A DNA stretch of 64,000 bases from Lates calcarifer (GCF_001640805.2 NC_066837.1:26846789-26910788); one strand, 5' to 3'; counted from the stretch's first letter, positions 1 to 13,580 are shown. The notes: generated by a model from the letters alone, not told the origin. Translations and numbers: made by a program.

Positions 1-229
1 CTTAAAATATTCAGCTTTTTCTGCAATTTTTTTTCTTATTTAAAAGAATGGACGGAATGTTCAAATCCTTGAAAACTTCAGTCTCTTTGAACTTCAACTA
101 CTTCAGCATACTTTGTGCTAGAAACTTCATTTAAACTTTTAAACAAGTCCCAATAACTTCAGCTCTTAAGCTCACATTCAACTTGTATTGTGCTGGCTAG
201 AGTGGTGTCACACCATTCAGTCTTTCAAC

Positions 230-1095
230 TTTTTCAGAAATGTTTGTGCTTCAACTCTTCTCCTGCCCACACCTTTCACTTCTCACACACAGTTTATACC
301 TCAGAATGTAGATAATTTTGTGCTCTGTCACACAGTGTGACTCCCTAAGCTATAGGATTCACGGTTTTTGAGGTAGCAGCCTCTGATCACCAAGAGGAGC
401 CCTCACCTGCTCCATTGATCTCCATATTATCTGGCTCTCTCTCTGTTCATAAAACAGCCAAACCAGGCCAGTTTTTAAACTGCCATCCTGTGGTCATTTT
501 TCACTTTATCTACACAAATGACACACGTCTGTGTTCATTAAAGTCTCCTGGTGCTGGTAGTCACCTCATTTCATTGATAGCAGCTATGGTTTTTTAATTA
601 ATAACACAAATTCCAGAGGTGGGTTGAGCCACCTCTCAGTACTGTGTGACTGTGAATGAGGGCCAGCTTACTGCAGCTGCCTGTACACAGGTGATGGACA
701 TTTGGTCATTAAGATCTCCTCTGCTCTCTGTGCTGTTTACACACACACACACCACACACACACACACACACCACACACACACACACACATACACATACAC
801 AACTGACACCTGCACATTAACACATTGGTCATTTTGATTGGTGATTTACCCTTACACACACATCCTGCATACTTTCTGCTATAGAAACCATTCAATTATC
901 AAGAGGCTTAAATTACATTTGTGCTTATTCAACTTTCTTCAACTCTTTCTACTTTTTAAAATGTTCAACTTTGCTATTGCAATTTTGCTATTCAACTGAA
1001 TAGTTCAGCTGTTGGTTTTAACTTTCAGCTTCTGCATCTACCCTCTCTCTCTGCTAATTTCTGCTTTTTCCAATTTTTAACAACTGCTTCATAAA
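230..1095. repeat. ~850-bp interspersed repeat, copy A
   Basis: This stretch matches 3037-3895 in the same orientation. Long near-identical blocks include the segment with GACTCCCTAAGC and GGTAGCAGCCTCTGATCACC (about 238-410 against 3040-3230), then TTTTTAAACTGCCAT and TTTTCACTTTATCTACACAA. After a less similar middle they match again at CATACTTTCTGCTA..GAAACC (868-1095 against 3737-3895). The (CA)n at 739-801 sits in the dissimilar middle. There is no transposase-like ORF. The family name is unknown to me; it may be a non-autonomous DNA element or a local duplication. Confidence 0.8.
739..801. repeat. (CA)n microsatellite
   Basis: Interrupted CA dinucleotide tract inside repeat copy A, with ACC and ACAT interruptions. 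It has no partner at the same place in copy B. Confidence 0.95.
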
Positions 1096-1570
1096 TTACT
1101 TTTGACTTCCAACTTTTACATTTTTCTTCTGCTTTTCAACAATAATTTCAGTCATTTTCATTATGTAGTGTACTTTAATGAGCGGCTCTGCCCCCAAGTG
1201 GTTCAAACCAGTAACCAGCCATTAAACTGCCCAGCCTTCTGCCTCTCTCCCATGTCAAAGAACAATCATCACATCACCGTCTCACCATGTGCTTGCACTA
1301 TAAAGATGTCTAAACAATTTTCAGCCCTTTGGTGTAGTTAACCTTCACAGATATTTTCTGGGTTATGACCATTTCTAACTAGTAAAATGGTTACCTCCTT
1401 TAACCTTCTCATAAAACACACCTTGGTGAAGAACTCACAGACTAATTTGACTTAATTAAGATAATTAAAATGGAAGTTAAACACTTAGATGAATACAATT
1501 GAATTTAGATGAATCAAATACTTGCAGGAAATATTGTTTGCTTTTTTTATTTTTATTTTTTTTCCCATGT

Positions 1571-1612
1571 AATGGTGGGAGGAAACCGGAGCACCCGGAG
1601 TAAACCCACAGA
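1571..1612 (-). repeat. fragment of the tRNA-headed SINE body
   Basis: GGTGGGAGGAAACCGGAGCA followed by CCCGGAG resembles the GTGGGAGGAAGCC..GAGTACCC stretch of the fuller SINE at 41903-42261. Only about 40 bp can be matched and neither the tRNA-like head nor the tail is present. This is probably a degraded insertion. Confidence 0.55.
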
Positions 1613-3036
1613 AAGATATGGGCGTGACATCAGTTTTAGGGCAGATGGGTGACAAGTGTGACCATTTCATTTGCTTTGTGCTCATCCGTTCCTCCATCTT
1701 TTTTTGGTGAAGGACTTCAGTGTAGTAACACTCCGTGTCACACTTATGTTTGTACATTCTGTCTATTCCCTTTGCTAAAAGTTCCTTCTCTCGGAAGGAA
1801 GTGTCCAGGGCTTTTCTCAAAGTGTCACTCTCTGCCTTCAGACTCATTCCCTACCTATTAATGTGCATCTGCACTTATGGTCGGAGAGGCTGTGAAGTGG
1901 CCCGCTGGCCGCAGATAAGTCCACCTGCTTCCTGTATGAGGGGGGTCTGGGATGTGTCAGTTGGATCATAACAACCATGCAAATGAACATTAATAGGTCA
2001 TATCGCGTATTATTGGCAATTCATTCAGCAGAAACCTTGAAGATTAACCTTGGAGTAATCTGCCTCCATCCCACTTAAGTGGATTATATTGATTGAACAT
2101 GTCCATCCACTGCCAAAGAACCATGGAGGGATTCACTATAGCAGCAAGCTGCTTATGTTTACAAGGAGCATGTGCTTTCAGATCAGTCATAACACAGACA
2201 GAGCAGGAGCGTGAATAAATGTACTGTGTGGATATAGAAGGATAGATGATTACAGCTCAGTTCTCGTGTGTTACACTGTGAGCACTTCGCCTTTACTTAA
2301 CATGCTTTATTGTGTTGGCTGATACAGCACAGCGTGATGAAACAAGCAGCAGATTCATCATCTTATCTCCATGACACATATATGTTATATAGCTACAATT
2401 ATATGTGCAAAAATAATAATCATTCATTTCTCCTCCTTCTCATTTCTGTACAAAAAAGAAATACAGCTAATACATTCACTGCTGTTTTGACATGCATTAC
2501 TCTGATCAAAGACAGTTGCAGACTTGCTGTGAAGGGTCTATTTTTAAAGATGTATGATATACACCAAAGAGAATCATCTCTCTTTCCTCTCATTGCTACA
2601 AAATGCACTCCTGTGTATTCTGTAAAGTTCATTTAGTATGTGTTTTTTACTGTTTACAACTCCAGTATGGAGTCTGATTTTTAGATCATGATCAGATGTG
2701 GTTGTTTTTATATTTTGTGAGTTGCTAGTAGATGCTGGAGAAGTGAAAAGCTCTTGTATTTTCATGACACAGTAGTCAGAATGAAAACAGAGCATCCAGC
2801 CAGTCCCAAAACATGTCCCGCAAGATGTTCTCTACATTGTTTTCACAATAACATTATTATTTTACTTTTTAATTTGGTTGTTGGGTCCCTATTGAGGCCA
2901 CTCCCACCCTTTGTGCTTTGTGTTTGTACCCCCCCCCTGAAGCAGTTATCTCTAAAAACCCACTGCCTGTCAGACTTAACTCCTGTAAAAAAAAAAACAA
3001 CAACCAAGGTCATTATGTCTAAACCTAACCAAACTG

Positions 3037-3895
3037 TTTTCAGAATTTTTTGTGCTTCAACTCTTCTCCTGCCCACATCTTTCACTTCTCACACACAGTT
3101 TATACCTCAGATTGTAGATCATTTTGTGCTCTGTCACACAGTGTGACTCCCTAAGCCATAGGATTTATGGTTTTTGAGGTAGCAGCCTCTGATCACCAAG
3201 AGGAGCCCTCACCTGCTCCATTGATCTCCATATTAGCTCTCCTCAGACAAAACCCAAACCAGGTCAGTTTTTAAACTGCCATACTGTGGTCATTTTTCAC
3301 TTTATCTACACAAATAACACACGTCTGCTTCCAGTAAAGTCTCCTGGCACTGATAGTCAGATTCCACCAACAGGAGTTATGATTTTTGAATTATTATGAG
3401 GAGTTCAAGAGGTGCGCAGAGCAAAATCTGACTGTGTAGAGACTCATCAGTTACAGTTGTCATAGTAACCCGTGAGTGCAGTTGGACACAACAGGTGATT
3501 GTGATAAAGATCATCTGATATTAATACAAAGATTTTCTTCTCTCACAGTGTTTTTGGGCATTTTATTTCAACATCCAGCTTTGGCTGTGTATTATTTAAA
3601 ACACATTTGTACTCTTTGGTTTTCTATCGAATGCACTTAAGCTTCCATCACCACTTTTACAATTTAACTTCCAACTTTTGATTCTGCATTTAGCTGTTTT
3701 TCCTTTCTGCTTCCACTCCTGTTTGTGTTGTAACTACTCCTGCATACTTTCTGCTACAGAAACCATTCAACTATCAAAAGATTTAAACTTTGTCTGCAAT
3801 TTTGCTATTCAAATGAATGCTTAAACTATTAGTTTTAACTTTCAGCTTCTGCATCTGCTTTTTCTCTCTGCTAATTTCAGCCATTTTAAGCATTG
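3037..3895. repeat. ~850-bp interspersed repeat, copy B
   Basis: Partner of copy A at 230-1095 (see there), same orientation, about 2.8 kb apart. It lacks the CA microsatellite and is different in the middle (about 3450-3735). By eye the blocks are close to 90% identical over the first 200 bp, suggesting a fairly recent common source. Confidence 0.8.
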
Positions 3896-5636
3896 TTTCA
3901 GCGATCCATTCAGCTCTCAGCATTCACACGCATTTTCCACAGGAAGTACATTTTCTAGTTTGCCTGCTGACTTTGTGGTATCCTAGCAACAACATCCATC
4001 AAAATCACACCAGGTTGCTTTTTCTATGGAGGCTTCAACAGAGAGAGATGAAGGAAAGCTAAATATTGTTCAGGCTTTAAAATGAGTCTTAAGTGATTGG
4101 TCTCAAATCACATTCAAAGCAGGTTTTTTTCCTTTGTCATCATTCTGCTGTGTCCTGATTACACACACGTGAGCATGAGCATGAGCTAGTGGACATTACA
4201 CTCACTGACCACTCACTGGGCTCGTATTCACATCCTAAAAGGTCACACAGTTGGAAACCACGTGTCCAGCAATCATCATCCTTGAAATATTCTAAACATT
4301 TGTGGATTCAACATAATGTCAGCTTTTGATAGTTGCGTGCTGTTGATTTGTTTATTAGTTTGATCATTCCTCTTTCTCTGCTCCATCTGTGCATCCTTCT
4401 GTCTCTGCTTCCCACATACATCCAACACACATTCTGGCCGAATCCAATCACAATAGCCTTTCAGATAAAAGAGTCACGACGCCGAGCGCATGTGGATTTC
4501 ACCTGCTTAAGACACGCTCAGTCTCTCGCTGTTCCCCTCACACTCTATTGCGCGTACTGTCTCTGACGCACACTCATACCTTCTCTTTCATCTCTCATGG
4601 GGCTGACACAAGTGTTGTGGGTTGATCCTTATTCACAGCCTCCCACTGAGTCTTTCACAGTGAGCCCCCATCCCCGGTGGGGAGAGTTGAACTGCCTCTC
4701 TAGTGTCTGACACTGTCCGAAACCCGGCTACACTCTACTCACTGCGGGGTCTCTGCATTTAGAAACCATTCCCTCTGAAGGAATCCTATCACTGTGGAGG
4801 AACCTCAGCTTATGTACTACAGGGGAGATACTTCATTGATCCTCCACATATACATTACATCAGAGAGAAAATTCAGCTTTAGAGGCAGCTGACCCTGCTC
4901 ACGTCTAACATCTTGTATCTACACATACTTAGACTAGCTCTTGATCTAGCTGAGGATAGGATGGTGTAAATTAGGTGTTAAAAACACATTTACATTTCTT
5001 CCCTATTAGTCTCATGGCATCAAACATGACACAAATAATTAACCATGAAAATCAACACCAGTGCCACATCAATGGTAGCAATGGAACCAGCCACAGTACA
5101 TAAGTTACACATATGCCTGTTCAGTGTCCTACGCAGCATGAAACAGCTCACCTGCAGCACCACAGCTTTTCAAAATTCATCACGTGATGTCATTAAAGGC
5201 TTTGTAATTCAGAGGAACTCCACAGCTTTTAGGCATAACACACAATCACATGGTGAGTTTCTGTCACAGTTATTTTTTTCCTCCATTGTAAACTTGTCAC
5301 TAGTCACTGAGGTCATTTAGAACAGTGTTCAAAATAGATACCAGGAATCACATTCTCCCATTCAGATGTCATATAATATCATCATAGCAATAGTCTAAGT
5401 TCACAACTCAATAGCTTTGAGCTGGGACTTTCATTATTGGGGCTAAACTGCTTGTGTTGTGAAAAATAAGAAGAGCCTAACTCTATAAACTGTTTTGGAT
5501 CAGATCTGCTGTTGCCATGTATATAATTATTGTTACAACACACAACGACCAAAAAAAAAGTAAAAATAATAATAATTCTCAGTATGCACTGAGCAGCTGT
5601 ATCAGGTCTGACCCAGTACTGCGAGCCCAGAAAACC

Positions 5637-5663
5637 TCTCTGACCTCTCTGACCTCTCTGACC
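5637..5663. repeat. short CTCTGACCT tandem repeat
   Basis: About three head-to-tail copies of the 9-mer CTCTGACCT. A minor minisatellite inside the intron with no evident function. Confidence 0.8.
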
Positions 5664-7003
5664 GCTCTGCTTTGTACCTCTGGTGCTAAAAAGTAACTAG
5701 GATGAATTTTATTGTCTTACACAAAAACATTACGTAACACAGATTTCTGTGTTTCTGTGTATAAGGTTTGATATGCAGAATCACCAACACATTTTGGTCA
5801 GTGACACAAGTCTAAACATCTCCCAGGGCATTTTCCAACCTTTTTAACAATTCATCCATCCATCCAAACATTGCCTTTTTGTAAATATATTCTCCTGGAT
5901 CCTGAGATAGGATGAAATGCTGAGTGTTCATCCTTACTGCTGACTTGCCAAACACCTTTGGCAAGCACTCAAAGTGTTCAGGAGTTGGCAGGCCCTCATG
6001 GCTATACAGTAAGCTTGTACCTGCCAGGAGCTTCACAGCTGCTATTATTTGTCACTTAGAGGTGGAAATGGGAGGTTTAGGTCAGAAAGAGTTCACACGC
6101 TGTGTATAGTTATAGGTCATTTGTTAGTGGGGGCTGATTGACTTAACATCCTAGCTGCCAGACTTTGGTACTGATAACACTGTATTTTGTGAATGTAATT
6201 GTAACGTTTTTTTAAAGTTCTTTATAGTTGAACGAGTTAGGTATTATTATTATGTTAGTGATAACTCTCTTTTATACTTCTGTCAGAAGACAAAGACATG
6301 CTTTTGGCAGTGCTCCAGTTCACTAACTAATGATTATAAAAACACAGTGGAAATGCAATGTTTGGGAGTGACAGTGGGTGATGGCATTTCTGTAATGAGG
6401 AGAAATCAGAAGAAAATATGCCAGAATGGTAATTCTATACAATGCATCTAACTTATTTTTTTTAACAGTCATGCCAAGCCCCTTTTATTTTAATAACATG
6501 AAGGTCATTGGTCATAGTTACATGTTGGGTTTTTTTGTGTTTTGTGTTTTTTTTTTCTTTAACTCACTTTACCTCATATTTATTAACTCATAATGTAGAT
6601 GTTGCATCATAATGACAAGTCAGTTACTATGCTATCTCATGGGCACAAAAAGTGACATGATAATTATCCCATTAGCTCAAAAAATTAATATTGTTTTCTC
6701 AAGACAACAGGATAATTATACAGTGCAATACAGCACATGGAAACAGAATGGAATACTTTACATTATCACCATCCTTGTCACAGGTGTAACTGACATTTGT
6801 TTACCTGAATTTGGGTTAAACACTGAAGGGTGAGTGGATGTTGTTTGTAGACAGCTGATTGTGACAAGTAAAGAAAGAGACAACAATTGTTTGTTGCTAG
6901 AGACATCTTTGATAAGACAATTATCTTGTTATCTGGAGATGTAATGAGATAAGTAACCTGTTAACATTCTTTTTGTTTTGTTTTGTTTTGTTTTTGACAT
7001 AAG

Positions 7004-7071
7004 TAAAAAAAAAAAAAAAAAAAAAAGCTGCAGCAAAGCTACAATATCACAAGCTTTTGTGATATTTTGCT
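7004..7071. repeat. poly(A) run followed by a hairpin
   Basis: An A-run (7004-7026) is followed by a dyad. ATATCACAA (7044-7052) pairs with TTGTGATAT (7057-7065) around a 4-nt loop. After a 6-nt bulge, AGCAAA (7032-7037) pairs with TTTGCT (7066-7071). It may be the end of a small foldback element; nothing indicates a transcribed RNA. Confidence 0.6.
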
Positions 7072-8596
7072 GAAGTTGCCATGTAATGTCTTCCAGCATG
7101 TGTTCTATGTAATAATAATAATAATGATTATTATTATTATTGTTTTTGTTATAGCTTTTCTGAGTTGACTGGGTGGTTGGTAAATTAGTGTGGAAGTGGA
7201 CTAAAGTGGAAGTGGTTTGACATAGTTGCTCTTAATAACAGCAATAATAAGACAATAAGACAACAATGGCTTGGTTTTGGCTGCAGTTTACATCAGAATG
7301 TTTTAGGTGTCTTGTGTATTGAATGCGTGGTGAATCATGGGGCTTCTGTCATGTGTTGGCACTTTTTTCCTTAGTTGTCATATGGTGCAAAGACCAAACT
7401 GTATTGACCATCAGTTAATATGTTTCACAATACAATCTAGGGCCATCTTGTTGGATTGATGACTGAGATTTCACCTTTCTCTAATAATTGTCATCAGCCA
7501 CAGTGGATTATAAGCAAAGAGAATGAGTGGTCAAGCCATCAGGTTTTCTCTTTTGCTTACATGTATGTAAGTAGGATTTTTAGCTGGAGTTATAAAAGTG
7601 CTTTCTTTCATTTATCTTCCATGTCCCCTACATTTTTCTTGTTAATTTAAAACATATTCCTCTCTTTATTCAGACACAAATGACTCACTTCCTCACATTA
7701 GCTGTAATATCTGTGAGCCAGTTAGTGTTTGCCCTCAACCCCCTCTCTGCTTTTACATAGTGTTCATTAAAAGACAGACACCTAGGTGTAGTAAAGGTAA
7801 TTTCCTTAGTTTTGCTACAGTGATTAGTTCCACTTTGTCTTGGGCTCTGTCTGGAAGACACTTCATGGTGCTCCCACTCTCCTGTCATGGAATAACTAGA
7901 ATGTGGTTTTTAAGTGCCTGACTATAAGCAGAGCAGTTTCTGTGAAATCGAATGTATGCTAGAAACACAGCTCTGTAATGTGTAATGACACATCTTAACA
8001 AAACAATAGAAGATAGTACAGATACATTAGAGGGCGTATAGCCACATAGAAATACAACTCTAATATTTTAAAAATATTTTGATATTGTATTCCCTGTATA
8101 TAAACTGTTTCTCCTGACCTAACATTTCTCAGTAATCAGGTGTATGTGGGAAACACTGAAAATATGTCACTGCTGAGATCTCTGGGTCAAATCAGTGTAC
8201 AAATGTACTCCTTTGTGCTTAATTCTGCTGATACAGCCCAATGGAAATAGTTTCATTAAATCGGCTGAAATGACTCTATATGTAAATCTGACATATGTTC
8301 TAAGCAAAATCTTACATTATTTCTCTGCTGGTGCCTATTAGATATTGTAGATAGATAGATAGATATTGTCTCTGTGTCTCAGGCCTACAGTATCTCTTGT
8401 ACATGAGTGTATAAGCACACATGAATGTTCAGATTCATTATTAGTCTCTCTGAGTAAGAGCCTAAGTACCTGTAAATATAAATTTCTTCACATGTGTTGT
8501 GATAATACTACTGAGCAGTTGCCACTTTGTGCTCTAAGTCTCTATAGATAGTGTGGCTGACACAGTGCCATCTGTGTTATGTTGTGTGTGGTGCAG

Positions 8597-8697
8597 GATC
8601 CCTGGCAGGCTCAACGACAGACGCACTCCCCTTGGAGAGCTCAACTGGATCTTCACAGCCATCACCGACACAATTGCCTGGAATGTGCTGCCTAGAG
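8597..8697 (+). CDS. rptor: rptor e1: Raptor, junction of caspase-like domain and solenoid
   Basis: Encodes [20 protein letters not shown] and on to [12 protein letters not shown] (33 whole codons plus one base at each end). The first base completes a codon begun upstream (Lys in the family) and the last base starts the GAT (Asp) finished by e2. The acceptor is GTGCAG and the donor GTGAGA. The peptide is nearly identical to human Raptor just after residue 300, where the N-terminal conserved domain passes into the armadillo-type helical solenoid. The previous exon is more than 8.5 kb upstream. Confidence 0.97.
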
Positions 8698-10729
8698 GTG
8701 AGACTGAGACACATGCAGACACACACTTAAGGGGTGCATAGTTAAAATTGTATAATTACACAACAAGATTTTTTCCCCACAACTAATAGAACAATTCCAG
8801 TTTACATGCAACTTGGGCCCTGTTTTCAGTCACTTTGTCCCTCATATCCATTGTTTATGACAACACTGACCTCACCAAAGTGATTTATGAAATTTGAATC
8901 AGGGTGAGCAGTAAAAAAAGTTCAAAAAAATCAGTGTATTTATCTGCTCTAACATAAAACTAAACTTCCCCTTGTATGGACATCAGTTACTAAATGTTAC
9001 TGTAGCAGCACCAGTATGCTAGTATCCAACTATACCAGCAGCTCTGTCCTACTTTTTAGTAGATTTGGGGAATTTTACACTCCAGTAACCCTAGCCAAAC
9101 TTGTTATCTATGTAGCATTAAGGTCACCTTACACATTGGTTAGTCTTGTAACACTAGTAACAGTTAAGCATACTGTTTAAAAATGTGAACAATAAAGCAT
9201 AAATATAGCCCCTCTGTTATTTAGCTAAGCAGCTCAATAGAGAAATGATAGAATGAAGAACTAGTCTGATCTTACATTTCTTCCTTATCATACTTAGAAA
9301 CTAGAACTTACTGGCTCTGCATATTTAAAACTTACGAGAATGGAAAGCTTGCACATTACAGTGTTGTCATAACCAAGAGGAACAAGAGCAGGAAACTATG
9401 AAAATAAGACTCAAGATGTAATAAACTGGAATTATCCTTTGAAGCAGGAAAGGACACAAACAAGAGCACTTTTCTTACTGGTGCTGAAGATGGAGGAAAG
9501 ACACCTGAGGCACACTGAAGTTGGGAAATTGTTCCATAACATCTAGGCAATGATGAAAAATGACATGATCCTTGTGTTTCAGCTCAAAGGGAGCCCAAAT
9601 TAGGGCACCTAATAAAAACAGTACAGTAGTGTCAGCAAAACTAAAACTTTGAGATTATCCTCATTGGTTGAAAGTAGTGAAAATGTTGATATGAAATGCC
9701 AAGAGTGCAGTAATCGCAGGTTGGCTCCTGAAATTGAGATGAATTGTGTTTGGAGCATCTAGCACTGTAGTTGGGGACATTATTTTAACCAGAATTTAGT
9801 GTATTCACACACATACAGACTGAAGCAACACAACAAGCATACACATGCACTTATGGCCATTATCCCGTAGGCTCACCGAGACAAAAATACACATTGACTC
9901 TCATTGACGTTTTTGACATGTATTTATCGTGTGCCTGCAGCACACATACCTTTTCTCATCGCTCACCTGTTTTTTTTTTGTATGCAACCCACATCCGCAG
10001 ACACACACACACAGAGGCACACTCAGACTCTCCTGAGACAAACTGTATCCCAGCTAGAATAGCAATGTGACAATGCTGATGGCTGCCAAAGCCTTTTAAA
10101 CCCCCGGGGCTCTGCTGTTAATGAAGCAGCCCACATCAGAGAGAATCCCTGTAATGAAGGCACTGCACACCTAATCCAAATCTCTCTCTTTCTTTTTCTC
10201 ACACACACACACATACACACACTTGCCTCACACACACACTTACTCAGACACTTCAACATTTAAACAGCTCAACACTAACAGCAGGCATTAGATTTGTCAG
10301 ACACTGTCTCTCATAAAGTACTCCACACACACACACACACACACACAGACACATGCATATATTTGCTCCCTCACACAAACAGGGGAATCACAATCATAAG
10401 CCAGAGAGATTGCCATGGGATTGGCCTGGCCCCATTAAAGTGAATTAGTGAATACATTAATGAGCTGATGAAAATGTGACCACGACACATCACTCTAGCC
10501 TGCATCTCACTGTCCTCTGTCAGCATACACACAGACTACCCTGTTTTTCTCCAAAGTAGCCACTTTGCCCTAATTAAACTTCTCTCTCTTTCCCAGTTTG
10601 AGTTTCATTCACTCATTCAGCGCCCCATTTTCCTCACATGTAATCCTGTCTTTGTGTTAATTTTATTTATTCAGCACCCCTCTTCTGTCTCTGACTGTGA
10701 TGGATAATGTCTGTTCTCTCTGTATTCAG
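8698..10729 (+). other. rptor: rptor intron between e1 and e2
   Basis: 2.0 kb with no exon or gene seen. It contains short CA tracts near 10005, 10200 and 10326-10347. A stretch near 10420-10500 is rich in ATTA/TAAT cores (for example CATTAATGAGCTGATGAAAA) and could be conserved non-coding sequence, but this is unproven. Confidence 0.85.
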
Positions 10730-10874
10730 ATTTGTTCCAGAAGTTGTTTCGTCAGGACCTGTTGGTGGCCAGCTTGTTCCGCAATTTCCTATTAGCCGAG
10801 AGGATAATGAGATCGTACAACTGTACACCGGTCAGCAGCCCCCGTCTGCCCCCTACATACATGCACGCCATGTG
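10730..10874 (+). CDS. rptor: rptor e2: Raptor armadillo/HEAT solenoid
   Basis: Encodes (D)[19 protein letters not shown], then [20 protein letters not shown] and PPTYMHAM(W). Starts with two bases of a split Asp codon and ends with TG of a split Trp codon completed by the first base of e3. The donor is a full-consensus GTAAGT. The sequence is essentially invariant relative to mammals, as expected for a helical scaffold segment that packs against mTOR. 145 bp. Confidence 0.98.
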
Positions 10875-11784
10875 GTAAGTCATATGTTGATGGAACTACG
10901 AGGGCTTGTTTACATACACACAGATACACAGATATTCTTGTCTTTGTAGAGCAGAGTTGGGCAAGAGGAAGAGGAGCAACTACAAAGCTTTGCTGTTTGC
11001 TCATACACACATTGTGTGATTAGATGAGACACACAATGTTCTGTTCTTCATGTCACAGTATGCATATTTAACAATTTTAAGAGGTTACCTTAGAGACACA
11101 GAGAGATTAAAGATTAAAAGATGCAATCAACCTAGTCACATATGCACAAATGGCAAATCTGGACTCATTTATTAAATGAATACCCCTCAGAAACAGTTTT
11201 TTGTTTTTTGTTTTTTTTTTTTGTAGAAATGTTCTGTGTTTTTAGACCATTTTGTTCAGTAATTTTTCTTATTAGTCATTGAAAAAACAGTGCAGGTTTT
11301 ACAGGTGCCAGCTACTCTACTAGAGGGTTTGCAAAGTTTAAGAGAGAAGTCTTAACATTCATGGAAATATATACTTTCATATATACAGTTAGATCAGAAG
11401 ACTGATAAATAAATATATGATAAATACATTTCAGCTGTGTGCATTCAGCACAGATGTTTGTTTAAGGTCTGTTTAGCCCAGTGTAGCAGAACAACTGGAA
11501 GCAGGGGTTTGTTTCATGAAACTGCTCCAGAGCTAATACACTCACGTCATCTTCTGTCGTACATGTTGTATCTTGTGAACGTAACATGGGTAGACAAAAC
11601 AAGATCCTGTGGTTTTACCCATTGGAGATAATTACTGACCAACAACAGCTGAGGTTGGTGGCTGCACACAGCATCTCAGTCCGCTGATAGCTTGCTGGCT
11701 TTCCACGCACGCACACTGACTTTCAACAACACCCAAGTGAGTCATAGATGTTTTGGTGGCTAGCTGGTGGGCTAACAAATTACA

Positions 11785-11960
11785 AAACAAGAAACACTTT
11801 TCTAACTCTCTCAGTTTCCCCTGCTTACAGTAGTTAAGCTAGGCTAGGCTAAATACACTCTCACACATGTGAAATTGATGTTTATCTTTTCAACAAACTC
11901 CCAGTAAGAAAGCAAACAAGTGTTTGCCAAAATGTCAGAGTATTCCTGATGGAGGCACAA
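11785..11960. mobile_element. degraded MITE-like repeat fragment (AAGCAAA/GCTAGGCTA family)
   Basis: TTTCCCCTGCTTACAG..AAGCTAGGCTAGGCTA and then CCAGTAAGAAAGCAAACAAG followed by GCCAAAATGTCAGA match, in part, the sequences at 49886-50315 and 23150-23290. I take these as copies of one palindromic, non-autonomous teleost repeat family. No transposase is present. The family name is not certain. Confidence 0.55.
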
Positions 11961-13580
11961 GTTGGAAAATAGTGTGAGAGTTGAGCAGAGACAGACTTAC
12001 ACTTACACTAGAAAGAGGTTACAGGTTGCTAATATTGCACTGTTGCTACCTCTTACTGTGTGGTACTAACAGGAAGTTGGCTTTTGTCAGATAGCTGTAC
12101 AGTTAGCTATAAGTGGTATGTCATGGCTGCACACATAAATGTATCACTCCACTGAATAAAAACTAATGAGAGTTTCCCCACATTTACACTAAAAACAAAA
12201 ATGAAATGTTAAATTACTTTCACAACTTCTCAAAATAAATATTGTGTGAGGAAGTGTGAGCCAAAGCATGTAGGTGTTTTTATTTGCTTCTGTCCTCTAG
12301 CATATGCACACACCTCTCTCATGCTAAGTAGAATTTCCATGATTTGTTTCACAGTTATTTTGTATATTGACTACTGCAAGTGTTGCTGTATCATAAAAAA
12401 GTAGATATGGCCATGGCTTCACTGACAGCAGCCTCAGTCGACCTGAGCACAGTGTAGACAGACAAGGTTGTGTAGCGGCATGGCTTTCGCCCTCACATAC
12501 TGATATGTAACCTGCAGCTGAATATGTCCACCTTTCGATTGAAAGCAGCAAGGTAATGTCTGTTCTCTAGAGAATATGAATAGACTTTGTGGGACATTTT
12601 TGACCTGTCTGGCTGTGGTGGACACGGCAGCTTGCTTACTCACACAGCTTGAAACTTGAGCCAAATTGCTGCAGTGTTTTTACAAGTTCCACCATCTTAC
12701 TGATTTGTCTCATATGTATTCTCATTTCTAGTATTGCGTATAGACATAGAAAGAGGTGCTGAAAAGCCTCCCTGTTGTCCATTGACTTTACATGCTTCTC
12801 CATGCTGTGTAAAATCATCATCTATCTCCCTTTAGTTACACAAACACTTCTCCCACTATCTATTGTTTCTCTTCTTGGTCTTCTATAAATGCCTCCCTCC
12901 ATCTCTCCCACTCATTATCTGGCTCATGTTGGGAAAAAAAAACGCTCTCTCACTCTGTTTGCCTTGAGGAGCGACTTGTTGTGTAACACCCTGGCATCGC
13001 TTATTGTAAAGAATACTGCTCCCTCCTCCTTGAACAAGCAGTAGTCTTTCTCTCTCACTCGTACAGGCCCATTACTTTAGGATTGTGGGTATATTGCACT
13101 GTTTACGGCCAAAGAAATTGGGAGTTGCACTTTGTTTCACACCAGAATATGCAGTATTAAGCAGGACAGAATAACGACAATGCTTTAAGAGTGCAGGGAA
13201 AAAGAGTGAAAGGACAATAAAAAATGGAAGTGCCAAATATAAAAGGCGAGTAGAAAAATAAAAGTTTGGATCAGCATAGATGGGGGGCAGGAGAGGATGG
13301 TAAGGGGAAATTAAACAATTTGGGGGCTCGTTGATCGATGCTGGTGTCCCAACAGAAACGGCAATTGTTATTCAAATGGAGCAGAATAAGGGAGAGCAGA
13401 TAAACACAAGGCTGATTACTCCCTTGTGGACAGTTTCAGTGTGGGAGTGTGTGTGTGTGTCTACTTTGTGTGTGTTTGGGAGTGCACGTCGCTGCACCAC
13501 TCTCTGCAGGCAACAGGAAAAAAGAGCTTAGTCAGCTGCCAACTGGTTCCCTACACTCCTCTGTTGTCAACTGTCCCCTT

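Larger units (their letters stand above)
1..8596 (+). other. rptor: rptor intron upstream of e1 (3' part)
   Basis: No coding exon was found here. The preceding Raptor exon (around the ALRWFCMQK region of the family) is not in this stretch and must lie upstream. The intron holds a roughly 850-bp repeat in two copies (about 230-1095 and 3037-3895), a (CA)n tract at 739-801, a SINE fragment near 1571-1612, a CTCTGACCT tandem near 5637-5663, poly(A) at 7004-7026 and a hairpin at 7032-7071. It ends in a normal acceptor, GTGCAG, at 8591-8596. ORFs in the interval are short and low-complexity. Confidence 0.85.

Noticed and set aside
1485..1847. 120-codon minus-strand frame
   Set aside because: No recognisable domain, uneven composition, overlaps a SINE fragment, and no splice or promoter support. 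Likely chance.
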